The position numbers were made by a program, and so were the translations under genes. Of a DNA stretch of 62,946 nt, positions 17,049-25,962 are shown piece by piece. The notes beneath the pieces were generated by a model. That model did no database searches, had not been told where the DNA came from, and saw only the letters and a list, made by a program, of their open reading frames with translations. Every line of letters begins with the position of its first letter. The first letter of the stretch is position 1. The stretch is from assembly GCA_002747185.1 (NCBI GenBank), contig PDTV01000008.1:1-62946 (forward strand), in the 5' to 3' direction. The stretch is from Candidatus Contendibacter odensensis. Its GTDB lineage: Bacteria > Pseudomonadota > Gammaproteobacteria > Competibacterales > Competibacteraceae.

Positions 17049-18689
17049 ATGTCTACTTCTCTCACCAACGCTGATGTTCTTATTATCGGATGCGGTGCCG
17101 CCGGCCTGAGTTTGGCATTGCGGCTTGCAGATTCCGTTAACAGCATCGTGGTGCTCGCTAAAGGGCCACTCCATGAAGGCAGTACGTATTATGCACAAGG
17201 CGGGATTTCAGCCGTATTGGATACTGACGATTCATTTGAATCACATCAGCAGGACACACTCATTGCAGGTGCGGGTCTGTGTCATAGCGATACTGTTCGC
17301 TTTACCGTAGAACAAGGTCCTGCAACGATTGAGTGGCTCGCACAACAAGGCGTTCCTTTCAATCGTAAACCTAATGCTAACGGTAATCTGGATTACCACT
17401 TGCACCGTGAGGGCGGGCATAGCCATCGACGAATCGCTCACGCCGCTGATACTACCGGTCGTGCTATTCAAACCACATTACTCAAACGTGCTCATGAGCA
17501 TAACAGCATCACACTACTTGACCAATACAGCGCCATTGACGTTATCACCACCCGCAAATTGGGATTAGCGGGTAATCGTTGTCTGGGAGCCTATGCACTC
17601 AACCGTCGTACCGGGCGTATAGAGGTTTTTGCCGCTCGCATTGTCGTGCTGGCAACAGGAGGCGCCGGTCGCGTTTACTTATACTCCAGCAACCCGGATG
17701 GTTCCACTGGCGACGGCATCGCAATGGCCTGGCGAGCGGGCTGCCGCGTGGCCAATATGGAGTTCATGCAATTTCACCCCACATGCTTATACCATCCACA
17801 AGCCAAATCATTCTTGATTTCCGAAGCAGTGCGTGGTGAAGGCGGTATTCTACGGCTACCTGATGGCAGCCGCTTTATGCATCATTTTGATTCCAGACAG
17901 GAACTGGCACCTCGCGATATCGTTGCCCGTGCCATTGATCATGAAATGAAGCGATTAGGCGCCAAATACGTTTATCTGGACATCAGCCATAAACCTGCCG
18001 AATTTACCCGCACACATTTCCCCAATATTTATGCCAAATGCCTAGAATACGGCTTTGACCTTACCCGGGAACCGCTGCCTGTTGTACCTGCCGCGCATTA
18101 CAGTTGTGGTGGCGTGATAACCGATCTACTGGGGCGCACCGATCTCTATGGTTTATATGCCATTGGTGAAACCGCTTTCACCGGTCTGCACGGCGCGAAT
18201 CGCATGGCCAGCAATTCATTACTTGAATGTTTGGCATTTGCAGCGGCAGCCAGTGATGATATTCGCACCCATTGGCCCTATGCGTCCCTGCCACCACCTT
18301 TACCTGAATGGGACGAGAGCCGGGTTACTGATTCCGATGAAGATGTTGTCGTGGCGCATAACTGGCAGGAACTACGGCAGTTCATGTGGGATTATGTTGG
18401 TATTGTGCGTACGGATAAACGCCTGCAACGCGCCAAACACCGTGTGGAGCTGCTGCGGCGGGAAATTAACGAGTATTATGGTAATTTCCGAATCAGCAGT
18501 GATCTGATCGAATTGCGTAATCTGGCGCTGGTTGCTGAATTGATGATCGATTCTGCCCTGGAGCGTCAAGAAAGCCGAGGCTTACACTACACGCTCGATT
18601 ACCCCGGAATGGATGATTGTGCTACTCCCCGCGATACCATTCGAGTGCCGGAAAATTTCGCGGGTAAAGAGCATACACCCTCCTGGTAA
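17049..18689 (+). CDS. nadB: L-aspartate oxidase
   Basis: The 546-residue flavoenzyme oxidises L-aspartate to iminoaspartate, the first step of de novo NAD synthesis. The FAD dinucleotide fold is [17 protein letters not shown] (8-24), followed by the succinate-dehydrogenase-like core: [44 protein letters not shown], and the C-terminal [13 protein letters not shown]. It is divergent from rpoE, as in pseudomonads. AAGGAG occurs upstream but 13 bases from the ATG, so translation initiation may be modest. Confidence 0.95.
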   Translation: MSTSLTNADVLIIGCGAAGLSLALRLADSVNSIVVLAKGPLHEGSTYYAQGGISAVLDTDDSFESHQQDTLIAGAGLCHSDTVRFTVEQGPATIEWLAQQGVPFNRKPNANGNLDYHLHREGGHSHRRIAHAADTTGRAIQTTLLKRAHEHNSITLLDQYSAIDVITTRKLGLAGNRCLGAYALNRRTGRIEVFAARIVVLATGGAGRVYLYSSNPDGSTGDGIAMAWRAGCRVANMEFMQFHPTCLYHPQAKSFLISEAVRGEGGILRLPDGSRFMHHFDSRQELAPRDIVARAIDHEMKRLGAKYVYLDISHKPAEFTRTHFPNIYAKCLEYGFDLTREPLPVVPAAHYSCGGVITDLLGRTDLYGLYAIGETAFTGLHGANRMASNSLLECLAFAAAASDDIRTHWPYASLPPPLPEWDESRVTDSDEDVVVAHNWQELRQFMWDYVGIVRTDKRLQRAKHRVELLRREINEYYGNFRISSDLIELRNLALVAELMIDSALERQESRGLHYTLDYPGMDDCATPRDTIRVPENFAGKEHTPSW

Positions 18690-18727
18690 CACCCGCTGGT
18701 ATTGACAGATTATCGCGCGATCAGTGC

Positions 18728-19165
18728 TTATCCAGAAATGTTCCAGTCCGGTCCGGGCACCCATTGGCTCTTTAGCCAAACACGTAATTGTCGCCGCGAT
18801 TCAGCGCTCATTGCATCAGGCAATAACACAAGTGACCACCGCTGACCTGTTGTTTCCTGGCGGAAATCCAAAATGACCACCAGGGGATGTGAATACGCAC
18901 TGATGAGCTGTGCACGATATTTCATGCCATCGCCCATCTCCAGGTGCCAACATCCACTCGACCAGTGAAGGCTACTAATAAATCCAGCACTATAGCGATG
19001 GCCATAACGATATTCACACCTTGCCAACGACCCCCCGATCCCGACGACAGCTATCGCTTTTAACCAAAAGGGCACGCTCGCAATAAGAACAGCAATGCCT
19101 GCCAAGAAATGACAGGCACCGCTGATAAAGCGTAAAAGCCGCGAAGGTTGCGGCTTAAGTACCAT
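18728..19165 (-). CDS. ygfX: YgfX family inner-membrane protein
   Basis: The 145-residue product has two close membrane helices near the N-terminus (about 14-45) and the YgfX-type domain after them (HWSSGCWHLEMGDG, VVILDFRQETTGQRWSLVLLPDAMSAE, RRQLRVWLK). YgfX is coded with SdhE; the pair was once proposed as a toxin-antitoxin system (CptAB), but the SDH maturation role of SdhE now dominates. The ATG lies inside the end of sdhE (overlap of 11 bases); a TTG one codon earlier is possible. Confidence 0.75.
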   Translation of the reverse strand: MVLKPQPSRLLRFISGACHFLAGIAVLIASVPFWLKAIAVVGIGGSLARCEYRYGHRYSAGFISSLHWSSGCWHLEMGDGMKYRAQLISAYSHPLVVILDFRQETTGQRWSLVLLPDAMSAESRRQLRVWLKSQWVPGPDWNISG

Positions 19166-19406
19166 CAAGCAAGGTTCGCATCATGCCAATAACGCGGGCC
19201 ATTGAGGTATCCTCCGGGACTTCACGAGCAAGTACATAACTCATCAGCTGAGGATCCTGAAGTTCCAGCAGGTTCGCAAATGCCTGTTGCTCCTCAACGG
19301 GTGCATCAGCATAAAATTGCTCCAGATAGCCCAAAGCAAGCAGATCGAGTTCTTTCATTCCACGTCGACAGCGCCAGTGCAATCTGCTGATTTGCTCATC
19401 CACCAT
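19155..19406 (-). CDS. sdhE: SdhE, FAD assembly factor for succinate dehydrogenase
   Basis: An 83-residue protein with the SdhE signature RRGMKELDLL (about 14-23), whose RGxxE core contacts the flavoprotein and promotes covalent FAD attachment to SdhA. The rest is the five-helix bundle (FANLLELQDPQLMSYVL). It lies 107 bp after sdhB on the same strand. Confidence 0.93.
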   Translation of the reverse strand: MVDEQISRLHWRCRRGMKELDLLALGYLEQFYADAPVEEQQAFANLLELQDPQLMSYVLAREVPEDTSMARVIGMMRTLLDGT

Positions 19407-19513
19407 CTGGTTCTCCTCGTCAGAGCCTGCAACCCAACACCACTCACTGCATCATCCTTGTAACATTTAAAGTACATAACAGTCAGTGAGTGGATTGATC
19501 AATCAGAAACGAC

Positions 19514-20299
19514 CTAACGCCGCTCTACCATCATCTTCTTGATTTCTGCAATCGCCTTTGCCGGATTGAGACCCTTGGGACAGGTCTTGGTGCAATTCAT
19601 AATGGTGTGACAACGATATAAACGGAATGGATCTTCCAGGCTGTCTAATCGCTCACCGGTAAATTCATCGCGGCTATCAATAATCCAGCGATACGCTTGC
19701 AATAAAATAGAAGGTCCCAGATAGCGATCACCATTCCACCAATAGCTGGGACAACTGGTAGAACAGCACGCACAAAGAATACACTCATAAAGGCCATCCA
19801 GTTTGCTGCGATCTTCTTTGGATTGCAATCGTTCCCGCGCGGGTGGCGGGGTAATCGCCTGCAACCACGGTTTGATTGAGGTGTATTGCGCGTAGAAATG
19901 GGTCAAATCCGGCACCAAATCCTTGATCACCGGCATATGTGGCAAGGGATTGATCTTAACATCACCCTTAACATCAGCAATTGCCTTGGTACATGCCAGC
20001 GTATTGGTACCATCAATATTCATGGCACATGACCCACACACACCCTCACGACAGGAACGTCGCAGTGTCAATGTCGGATCAATCTCGTTCTTGATCTTGA
20101 GCAACGCATCCAGCACCATCGGCGCACAACTATCCAGATCTACTTCATAGGTATCGATACGTGGATTCTCGCCACTATCAGGATCCCAGCGGTAAATCCG
20201 GAAGCGCTTGATATTTTTGGCATCCTTGCCGGCGTAATATGTTTTACCCTTGCCAATCAAAGAATTAGGCGGCAGTGAAAAATGAGACATGGCATTCAC
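19514..20299 (-). CDS. sdhB: Succinate dehydrogenase iron-sulfur subunit
   Basis: A 261-residue subunit with three Fe-S clusters: [12 protein letters not shown] (2Fe-2S, with a further Cys in TLACTK), [15 protein letters not shown] (4Fe-4S) and [17 protein letters not shown] (3Fe-4S). It carries electrons from SdhA to quinone. A 25-residue N-terminal extension precedes the conserved [21 protein letters not shown] start. It begins 11 bp after sdhA. Confidence 0.96.
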   Translation of the reverse strand: MNAMSHFSLPPNSLIGKGKTYYAGKDAKNIKRFRIYRWDPDSGENPRIDTYEVDLDSCAPMVLDALLKIKNEIDPTLTLRRSCREGVCGSCAMNIDGTNTLACTKAIADVKGDVKINPLPHMPVIKDLVPDLTHFYAQYTSIKPWLQAITPPPARERLQSKEDRSKLDGLYECILCACCSTSCPSYWWNGDRYLGPSILLQAYRWIIDSRDEFTGERLDSLEDPFRLYRCHTIMNCTKTCPKGLNPAKAIAEIKKMMVERR

Positions 20300-20310
20300 C
20301 CTCTTTAAAT

Positions 20311-22104
20311 TTAGTAAGTGCGCTTCTTGGGCGGAATGTACTCCACCTCATCGGTCAGGGTATAGGTATGAACCGGTCGATAATCAATCCTGACCTTGCC
20401 ATTGGGTTCTAACCATGCCAGGGTATGTTTCATCCAGTTCCCATCATCACGATCTGGATAGTCTTCACGAGCATGAGCACCACGGCTTTCCAGTCGGTTA
20501 ATCGCTGACTTGATCGATACCATCGCACAATCTAACAGGTTATCCAGCTCCAATGTTTCGGCCAGATCGGAATTCCAGACCATACCACGATCACTGACAC
20601 CCACATCGTTAAACCCGTTGTACACCTCTTCCAGCAGCGTAATCCCTTCAGCCATCGACTCACCGGTACGGAAGACCGCTGCATGATTTTGCATGGTGCG
20701 CTGCATCCGCATCCGCAAGCCAGCTGTTGAACTGCCACCATCAGCGTGGCGCAGACCATTGAAGCGGGCAACAATCTTATCGACCGATGCCTGTGGTGTA
20801 GGTTTGAGTGTGCTGCCGGGCTTGACCACTTCGGCACAACGGATGGCAGCAGCACGACCAAAGACCACGATATCCAGCAACGAGTTGGAGCCCAGGCGAT
20901 TTGCTCCATGCACAGAGACACAGGCCGCTTCACCGATAGCCATCAAACCAGGAACAATATGATCGGGATCACCATCCTTAAGCACCACAACCTCGCCATG
21001 ATAATTCGTGGGAATGCCGCCCATATTGTAATGCACCGTTGGCAACACGGGAGCGGGCTCCCTGGTTACATCGACACCCGCAAAAATGCGCGCTGTTTCC
21101 GCAATACCGGGCAATCTTTCATTAACAACATCCGCGCCCAAATGCTCCAGATGCAAATGAATATGATCTTTATCTGCACCGACACCACGACCTTCACGAA
21201 TCTCAATGGTCATGGAACGGCTCACTACATCGCGCGAGGCCAGATCTTTGGCATTCGGCGCATAACGCTCCATAAAGCGTTCACCCTCGGAATTGGTCAG
21301 ATAGCCACCCTCACCGCGACAGCCTTCGGTCATCAAACAGCCCGAACCATAAATACCAGTAGGATGAAACTGTGTAAATTCCATATCCTGTAAAGGCAGA
21401 CCAGCACGCAACACCATACCGTTACCATCACCCGTACAGGTATGCGCAGAGGTGGCCGAGAAGTAGGCACGCCCATAACCACCACTGGCCAGCACCGTCA
21501 TATGGGCATTAAACACATGCAGCATGCCTTCACCCAAATCCCACGCGACCACGCCCCGACAAACACCCTCATCATCCATAATCAGATCAAGGGCAAAATA
21601 TTCAATAAAAAACTCTGCATCATGCTTGAGTGCTTGCTGATATAGCGTGTGCAAAATAGCGTGACCGGTGCGATCAGCGGCAGCACAGGTACGCTGAGCG
21701 ATACCCTCACCGTAATTTGTCGTCATGCCGCCGAAGGGGCGCTGGTAAATCCGTCCTTCTTCGGTGCGTGAAAACGGCACGCCGTAATGCTCCAGTTCTA
21801 TCACTGCCGGGATAGCCTCGCGGCACATATATTCAATAGCATCCTGATCACCCAACCAATCAGAACCCTTAACCGTGTCATACATGTGCCACTGCCACTG
21901 ATCCGCACCCATGTTGGCCAGTGCTGCGGACATACCACCCTGTGCAGCTACCGTATGGCTGCGCGTCGGAAAGACCTTGGTCAGACAAGCTGTTTTTAAT
22001 CCTTTCTGAGCCATACCAAAGGTAGCGCGCAAACCGGCTCCGCCAGCACCAACCACGACCACATCGTAATCGTGGTGAATTAATTTATAGGAATTATTGG
22101 ACAT
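20311..22104 (-). CDS. sdhA: Succinate dehydrogenase flavoprotein subunit
   Basis: The 597-residue flavoprotein oxidises succinate to fumarate in complex II. It shows the FAD fold ([14 protein letters not shown]), the covalent-flavin histidine in [18 protein letters not shown], the substrate-binding [11 protein letters not shown], and [17 protein letters not shown] near the end. All key motifs look intact. It lies 26 bp after sdhD. Confidence 0.97.
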   Translation of the reverse strand: MSNNSYKLIHHDYDVVVVGAGGAGLRATFGMAQKGLKTACLTKVFPTRSHTVAAQGGMSAALANMGADQWQWHMYDTVKGSDWLGDQDAIEYMCREAIPAVIELEHYGVPFSRTEEGRIYQRPFGGMTTNYGEGIAQRTCAAADRTGHAILHTLYQQALKHDAEFFIEYFALDLIMDDEGVCRGVVAWDLGEGMLHVFNAHMTVLASGGYGRAYFSATSAHTCTGDGNGMVLRAGLPLQDMEFTQFHPTGIYGSGCLMTEGCRGEGGYLTNSEGERFMERYAPNAKDLASRDVVSRSMTIEIREGRGVGADKDHIHLHLEHLGADVVNERLPGIAETARIFAGVDVTREPAPVLPTVHYNMGGIPTNYHGEVVVLKDGDPDHIVPGLMAIGEAACVSVHGANRLGSNSLLDIVVFGRAAAIRCAEVVKPGSTLKPTPQASVDKIVARFNGLRHADGGSSTAGLRMRMQRTMQNHAAVFRTGESMAEGITLLEEVYNGFNDVGVSDRGMVWNSDLAETLELDNLLDCAMVSIKSAINRLESRGAHAREDYPDRDDGNWMKHTLAWLEPNGKVRIDYRPVHTYTLTDEVEYIPPKKRTY

Positions 22105-22130
22105 GAAACCTCAATCTCCGATGGTAGGCA

Positions 22131-22508
22131 TCAGGCCAGCGCGACTTTAAGCACGGCGATGATAGCAATAGCTCCCAAAAGGAACAAAACGAACTGTGTA
22201 ACCAACAGCAGGGTGTATTTGAGCCATTCGGGTTGGACGTAATCTTCATAGATAACCTGCATCCCCAGGTGGGCATGATAAAACATCACAACCAGGAGCA
22301 TGACCATCAAGCCGGCATTAACCGGACTCGCTAACCAATGCTGGGCCACATCATAAGACGCTTGAGAATACATCAGCATGGAAACCGCGAACCATAAAAC
22401 CAGCGGGATCAGTGCAATGGAAGTCACGCGCTGCATCCACCAATGATGCGTACCATCTTTGGCAGTACCCAAACCACGTGCATGGGCCAGCGGGGTACGA
22501 ATACTCAT
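22131..22508 (-). CDS. sdhD: Succinate dehydrogenase membrane anchor subunit
   Basis: A 125-residue three-helix membrane protein. The first helix is in IALIPLVLWFAVSML and the haem-ligand histidine is probably in VMFYHAHLGMQVIYEDYV. Start ATG (MSIRTPLAHARGLG) has AAGGAG seven bases upstream; a longer frame begins within sdhC and is rejected. It follows sdhC by 11 bp. Confidence 0.93.
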   Translation of the reverse strand: MSIRTPLAHARGLGTAKDGTHHWWMQRVTSIALIPLVLWFAVSMLMYSQASYDVAQHWLASPVNAGLMVMLLVVMFYHAHLGMQVIYEDYVQPEWLKYTLLLVTQFVLFLLGAIAIIAVLKVALA

Positions 22509-22519
22509 AATAGCTCTCC

Positions 22520-22906
22520 TTAGGGCGCAATGATTATCCAGAACAACAGGGTCAGGGCAATCGACGACCACACGACCATCCAGCCGGATTTGGTCGCTTC
22601 CTCCAGTTCAAAGCCGTAGCCCGCATCCCAAAACAAATGGCGAATACCATTCGCGACATGATAGAAAAGCGCCCATGTCCACAGGAACATCAGCAACTGG
22701 CCGAACATGGATCCCAACATGGCTTGCGCATGCGCATACGCTTCGGGCCCCATCGCCAGTGCTGACAACCAATACACCAACAGCAAGGTACCCACCACCA
22801 GAGCCGCACCGGTAATGCGATGGGTGATGGATAATACCGAGGTCATTTGGGGCTTGTAATAAGGGCCGATCATAAACGGCGATAGCGGCCTATTATTCGC
22901 GGACAT
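22520..22906 (-). CDS. sdhC: Succinate dehydrogenase cytochrome b556 subunit
   Basis: A 128-residue membrane protein with the SdhC signature: RPLSPFMIGPYYKPQMTSVL, SITHRITGAAL and the haem-ligand motif HVANGIRHLFWDAGYG. Three helices are visible. It opens the sdhCDAB operon. Confidence 0.95.
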   Translation of the reverse strand: MSANNRPLSPFMIGPYYKPQMTSVLSITHRITGAALVVGTLLLVYWLSALAMGPEAYAHAQAMLGSMFGQLLMFLWTWALFYHVANGIRHLFWDAGYGFELEEATKSGWMVVWSSIALTLLFWIIIAP

Positions 22907-23047
22907 ACATTTCTCCTCAGTTATACATGAGCGGTTAAAACACCACTATTCGGGCGAGATACCGCACAGCCAAACATCAAAAAACTCTCAGGAAAGTTTG
23001 TCGAACCAAACGGCAAACTGTCCATATCGAGATACAGACAGGGTGGT

Positions 23048-23218
23048 TTAAAAATCAATGCAACGCCCGGCTTTTTCCCAATCACCATAGCGAGTGGGTT
23101 CGGGGCCTTTAGGGCCGCCATATTCTTTAGGCATTGGAGGAGGGATAGTACCTTCGGAGGGTTTGGGCGTTTCAGCAGGCTGTGGTGACAATGCTGATTT
23201 ATCATCTTTGTTTTTCAT
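23048..23218 (-). CDS. DUF1674 / SDHAF4-like succinate dehydrogenase assembly protein
   Basis: A 56-residue gene missed by length-limited calling. Starting MKNKDDKSALS and running through a Pro-rich stretch, it ends with the DUF1674 signature EYGGPKGPEPTRYGDWEKAG and RCIDF. Its eukaryotic relative SDHAF4 binds flavinated SDHA and promotes assembly with SDHB. It lies 141 bp upstream of sdhC on the same strand, which supports the same role here. No strong Shine-Dalgarno is seen; the match of the tail is the main evidence. Confidence 0.8.
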   Translation of the reverse strand: MKNKDDKSALSPQPAETPKPSEGTIPPPMPKEYGGPKGPEPTRYGDWEKAGRCIDF

Positions 23219-23485
23219 AACAACTCGCTATTGTTGAGATGGTGCCTAACTGACCATCTTGATCCCGTAAGCCAGCAGTACCGACGAAAGATCCGGGCAG
23301 TATTTCACTGCGGTAATCAATTTTTTTCGATCGACTTTCGATCTGTTTTCAATCTATATTTTCATCAGGTTATTATGCCGCTCATGACTAGCGAACGCAA
23401 TTAATCCACTTTGTAGCTAAGGTTATCGTCATACAGGCGCTAACTTCATCATAGGTATTGAAAAGATAATAGGTTATCCACACTC

Positions 23486-24544
23486 ATGAACACGGAATGG
23501 GCTGCCTTTCTGGAAAGTGCCGGCGCGATACGGGTCGATGGCCAAACCCAACATTTTGGTAATCCCAACCAGGAACTACAGGCCGCTTTGACGCACACAA
23601 TCTGCTGTGATCTTTCACATCATGGCCTAATCGCTGCCCAGGGGATTGATGCGTGCGCGTTTCTACAAGGGCAACTGACCTGTGATGTTCGGCATATTAC
23701 CCCGGATCTCAGCTTGATCGGTGCCTATTGCACCCCTAAAGGGCGGATGCTTGCCAGTTGCCGACTGTTCCGGTGCGCGGATAGTTATTATCTATCGCTA
23801 CCGCTGGAGATGGTTAATCCTACACTGACACGATTAAGAAAGTATGTACTTAGAGCACGGGTCACACTCGATGATGCCAGTGATACCCTCACAACAATCG
23901 GGATTGCCGGTAACCAGGCCACCTCGTTACTTAAAAAAATTTTGGGCGCCGTGCCAGAACAAACCAATGGTGTTATCAGCACTTCGCAGAACATTACTGT
24001 TATCTGTCTGCCTGGCAGTGCACCACGTTACATCCTGTATGGCGAGGTGTATCAGATAAAGGTGATCTGGGAGGCCCTGACATCCGGGACTGTGCCGACA
24101 GGACCGGAAGCCTGGCGATTGCTGGATATCTTGTCAGGAACACCCGCGATTTACCCCGGCACTACTGAGCTATTCATACCACAAATGACCAACTTGCAAT
24201 TGCTAGGCGGTATCAGTTTTCAAAAAGGCTGCTACACCGGACAAGAAATCGTGGCACGTACCCATTATCTGGGCAAATTAAAGCGTCGCATGTATCTGGC
24301 GCGAGTCGATACACCCACCCCACCCCGCCCAGGTGACCTGGTGTATTCACCACGAGCCGATGCCAACCAGAATGCAGGGCATCTGGTCGATGCCTGCCAC
24401 CATCCTGATGGTGGCTATCAGGTACTGGCTGTCGCACTGATTGAATGTGCAGAAAATGGCGTGCTACAACTCGGCGATGCTGTGCATTCGGCATTGCGAC
24501 TGGAACCCTTGCCCTATCATTTCGAGGATAAGGCTACTGCCTAA
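23486..24544 (+). CDS. ygfZ: YgfZ, folate-binding Fe-S cluster maintenance protein
   Basis: The 352-residue protein belongs to the GcvT-like YgfZ/IBA57 family. The signature KGCYTGQEIVARTHYLG is at about 246-262 with the essential Cys. Other family blocks are DLSHHGLIAAQGIDACAFLQ and GAYCTPKGRMLASCRLF. It supports repair or assembly of certain 4Fe-4S proteins; its divergence from the SDH locus, an Fe-S enzyme, is consistent with that. Confidence 0.9.
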   Translation: MNTEWAAFLESAGAIRVDGQTQHFGNPNQELQAALTHTICCDLSHHGLIAAQGIDACAFLQGQLTCDVRHITPDLSLIGAYCTPKGRMLASCRLFRCADSYYLSLPLEMVNPTLTRLRKYVLRARVTLDDASDTLTTIGIAGNQATSLLKKILGAVPEQTNGVISTSQNITVICLPGSAPRYILYGEVYQIKVIWEALTSGTVPTGPEAWRLLDILSGTPAIYPGTTELFIPQMTNLQLLGGISFQKGCYTGQEIVARTHYLGKLKRRMYLARVDTPTPPRPGDLVYSPRADANQNAGHLVDACHHPDGGYQVLAVALIECAENGVLQLGDAVHSALRLEPLPYHFEDKATA

Positions 24545-24749
24545 TCGTGGAGCTGAGCCGCGAGGATGTTGAAGCGGAGCAAACGTGCTTGCGAGGCAGC
24601 AACACCGCAGTCGGCGCCAGTGACGTGCTGCGACGCAAGCCGTCAGGTGACTGGAGCGTAGCCCAGCTTCGCGATTGCCGCCGACAACATGGTCTTGGTG
24701 TTGGGTATAACCCTGCGTCTCCCGACACGCCCGGATATGACCGCTGCAT
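24545..24749. other. Intergenic stretch after ygfZ without recognised content
   Basis: About 205 bp that look richer in G and C than the flanking intergenic DNA, between ygfZ and composite repeat copy 2. Frames run through it on both strands but none resembles a protein I know or has a ribosome binding site. The full non-coding interval reaches 24899 and contains the repeat. Confidence 0.5.
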
Positions 24750-24848
24750 ATAGCGGAACCAATTAAATCTGATTCATTGGTTCCGCTATATTTATCCATT
24801 TTAACGTGCAAACACTATAAATTGTTCCAGTTTATAGTGTTTGCGCTA
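24750..24848. repeat. Composite repeat copy 2 (A then B)
   Basis: A: a 40-bp palindrome (24750-24789) with arms ATAGCGGAACCAAT / ATTGGTTCCGCTAT (one mismatch at the inner edge). B: an immediately following segment with a perfect 14-bp hairpin, GCAAACACTATAAA / TTTATAGTGTTTGC. It sits between the convergent genes ygfZ and rnt. Confidence 0.9.
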
Positions 24849-24899
24849 CCGCATGGTTTTGGCATGAAAAACAGCGACAAATGAAGATACAACTGCACA

Positions 24900-25547
24900 T
24901 CACCCTGGCCTGTTCATACCCGTTTCCCAACCACCCATGTCCTTCCAGCGATTGACAATCTGGCAAAACAGTTCTGCTGTCCGTTCAGCATCATAGATCG
25001 CTGAATGGGCATCACGCTCATTCCATGAAATCCCAGCCTCCCACAACGCCCGTGACAATACCGTTTGCCCGTACATCAATCCGGCCAACGATACGGTGTC
25101 AAAACTACTAAACGGGTGAAAGGGATTGCGTTTAATCTGACTGCGCCCAACTGCGGCATTCAGGAAACTTAAATCAAAAAATGCGTTATGGCCGACTAAA
25201 ATAGCACGTGTGCAACCCGTTTCCCGAATCTCTCGACGCACTGACTGGAAGATTGTGCTGAGTGCCTCATATTCGGATACTGCAAAACGGAAGGGATGGT
25301 CAGGATCGATGCCATTGATCGCCATTGATGCCTGATCAAGCCGAGCACCGGGAAAAGGTTGAACATGGTGTGCCAAAGTGCGCGCAGTGTGCAGATAACC
25401 CTGGCCATCCATACGTACAATAACAGCCGCGATTTCAAGCAGGGCATTCACTTTAGCATCAAGGCCACTCGTTTCAACATCAACAATGACGGGCAAAAAA
25501 CCTCTGAAACGATGTGCAATCGATGGTTTGGAGGAGTAAGTATGCAT
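24900..25547 (-). CDS. rnt: Ribonuclease T
   Basis: The 215-residue DEDD exonuclease has the same length as E. coli RNase T and shares its motifs: VIVDVETSGLDAKVNALLEI (Exo I), GHNAFFDLSFLNAA (Exo II), HSAIYDAERTAELFCQIVNRW (Exo III). It trims the 3' ends of tRNA and 5S and 23S rRNA. The ATG giving MHTYSSKPSIA matches the family; a longer frame to 25598 adds unlikely residues. Confidence 0.93.
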   Translation of the reverse strand: MHTYSSKPSIAHRFRGFLPVIVDVETSGLDAKVNALLEIAAVIVRMDGQGYLHTARTLAHHVQPFPGARLDQASMAINGIDPDHPFRFAVSEYEALSTIFQSVRREIRETGCTRAILVGHNAFFDLSFLNAAVGRSQIKRNPFHPFSSFDTVSLAGLMYGQTVLSRALWEAGISWNERDAHSAIYDAERTAELFCQIVNRWKDMGGWETGMNRPG

Positions 25548-25606
25548 CTGCCCAGCATAACCGATCAGCAAACAAGACGCACTGACAGCATCTACCAATC
25601 CTTATA

Positions 25607-25945
25607 TCACCCTGGCCTATTAGCCGCTACCCAACGTGACCTGTGAGCTGTCTCTTCCCGCTTCCAGAACGGTGCTTCCGGCTTAAGCGACTCCATAAGG
25701 CTGCAACATGCTGCAAACGCCTCTGCCCGATGTACCAACCATACCAATAACAATAGGATTATTCGGTTGCAACACCCCAACACGGTGAATAACCAAAGCA
25801 TCCAGCACTTGCCATCGGTCACAAGTGGTCTTAACAATGCGCTGTAGCTGTCACTCGGTCATGCCCGGGTAGTGTCCCAGCCATATACCGTGTACCGTAT
25901 GACCATCATTGTAATCTCGCATCGTGCCGATAAATTATGGCTGTT
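25607..25945 (-). pseudogene. moaE: Degenerate moaE (molybdopterin synthase large subunit) remnant
   Basis: Read in pieces on the minus strand, the region spells the MoaE core: FIGTMRDYNDGHTVHGIWLG, HYPGMTE, a stop where an Arg codon is expected, QLQRIV...LVIHRVGVLQP, then after a frameshift HRAEAFAACCSLMESLKPEA and PFWKREETAHRSRWVAAN. A further stop precedes FIGT, and the first 30 or so residues are missing because the upstream gene ends at 25963. MoaE adds sulfur to molybdopterin precursor, so this copy cannot work. No other moa genes are in the window. Confidence 0.8.
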
Positions 25946-25962
25946 GCGCCATAATCGTCGGC

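Noticed and set aside
22921..23205. A 94-codon minus-strand frame upstream of sdhC
   Set aside because: It overlaps the DUF1674 gene in another frame and resembles nothing; the small gene explains the conserved sequence.
24547..24753. A 68-codon plus-strand frame after ygfZ
   Set aside because: No ribosome binding site or recognisable family; overlapped by frames on the other strand and ends in the palindrome.
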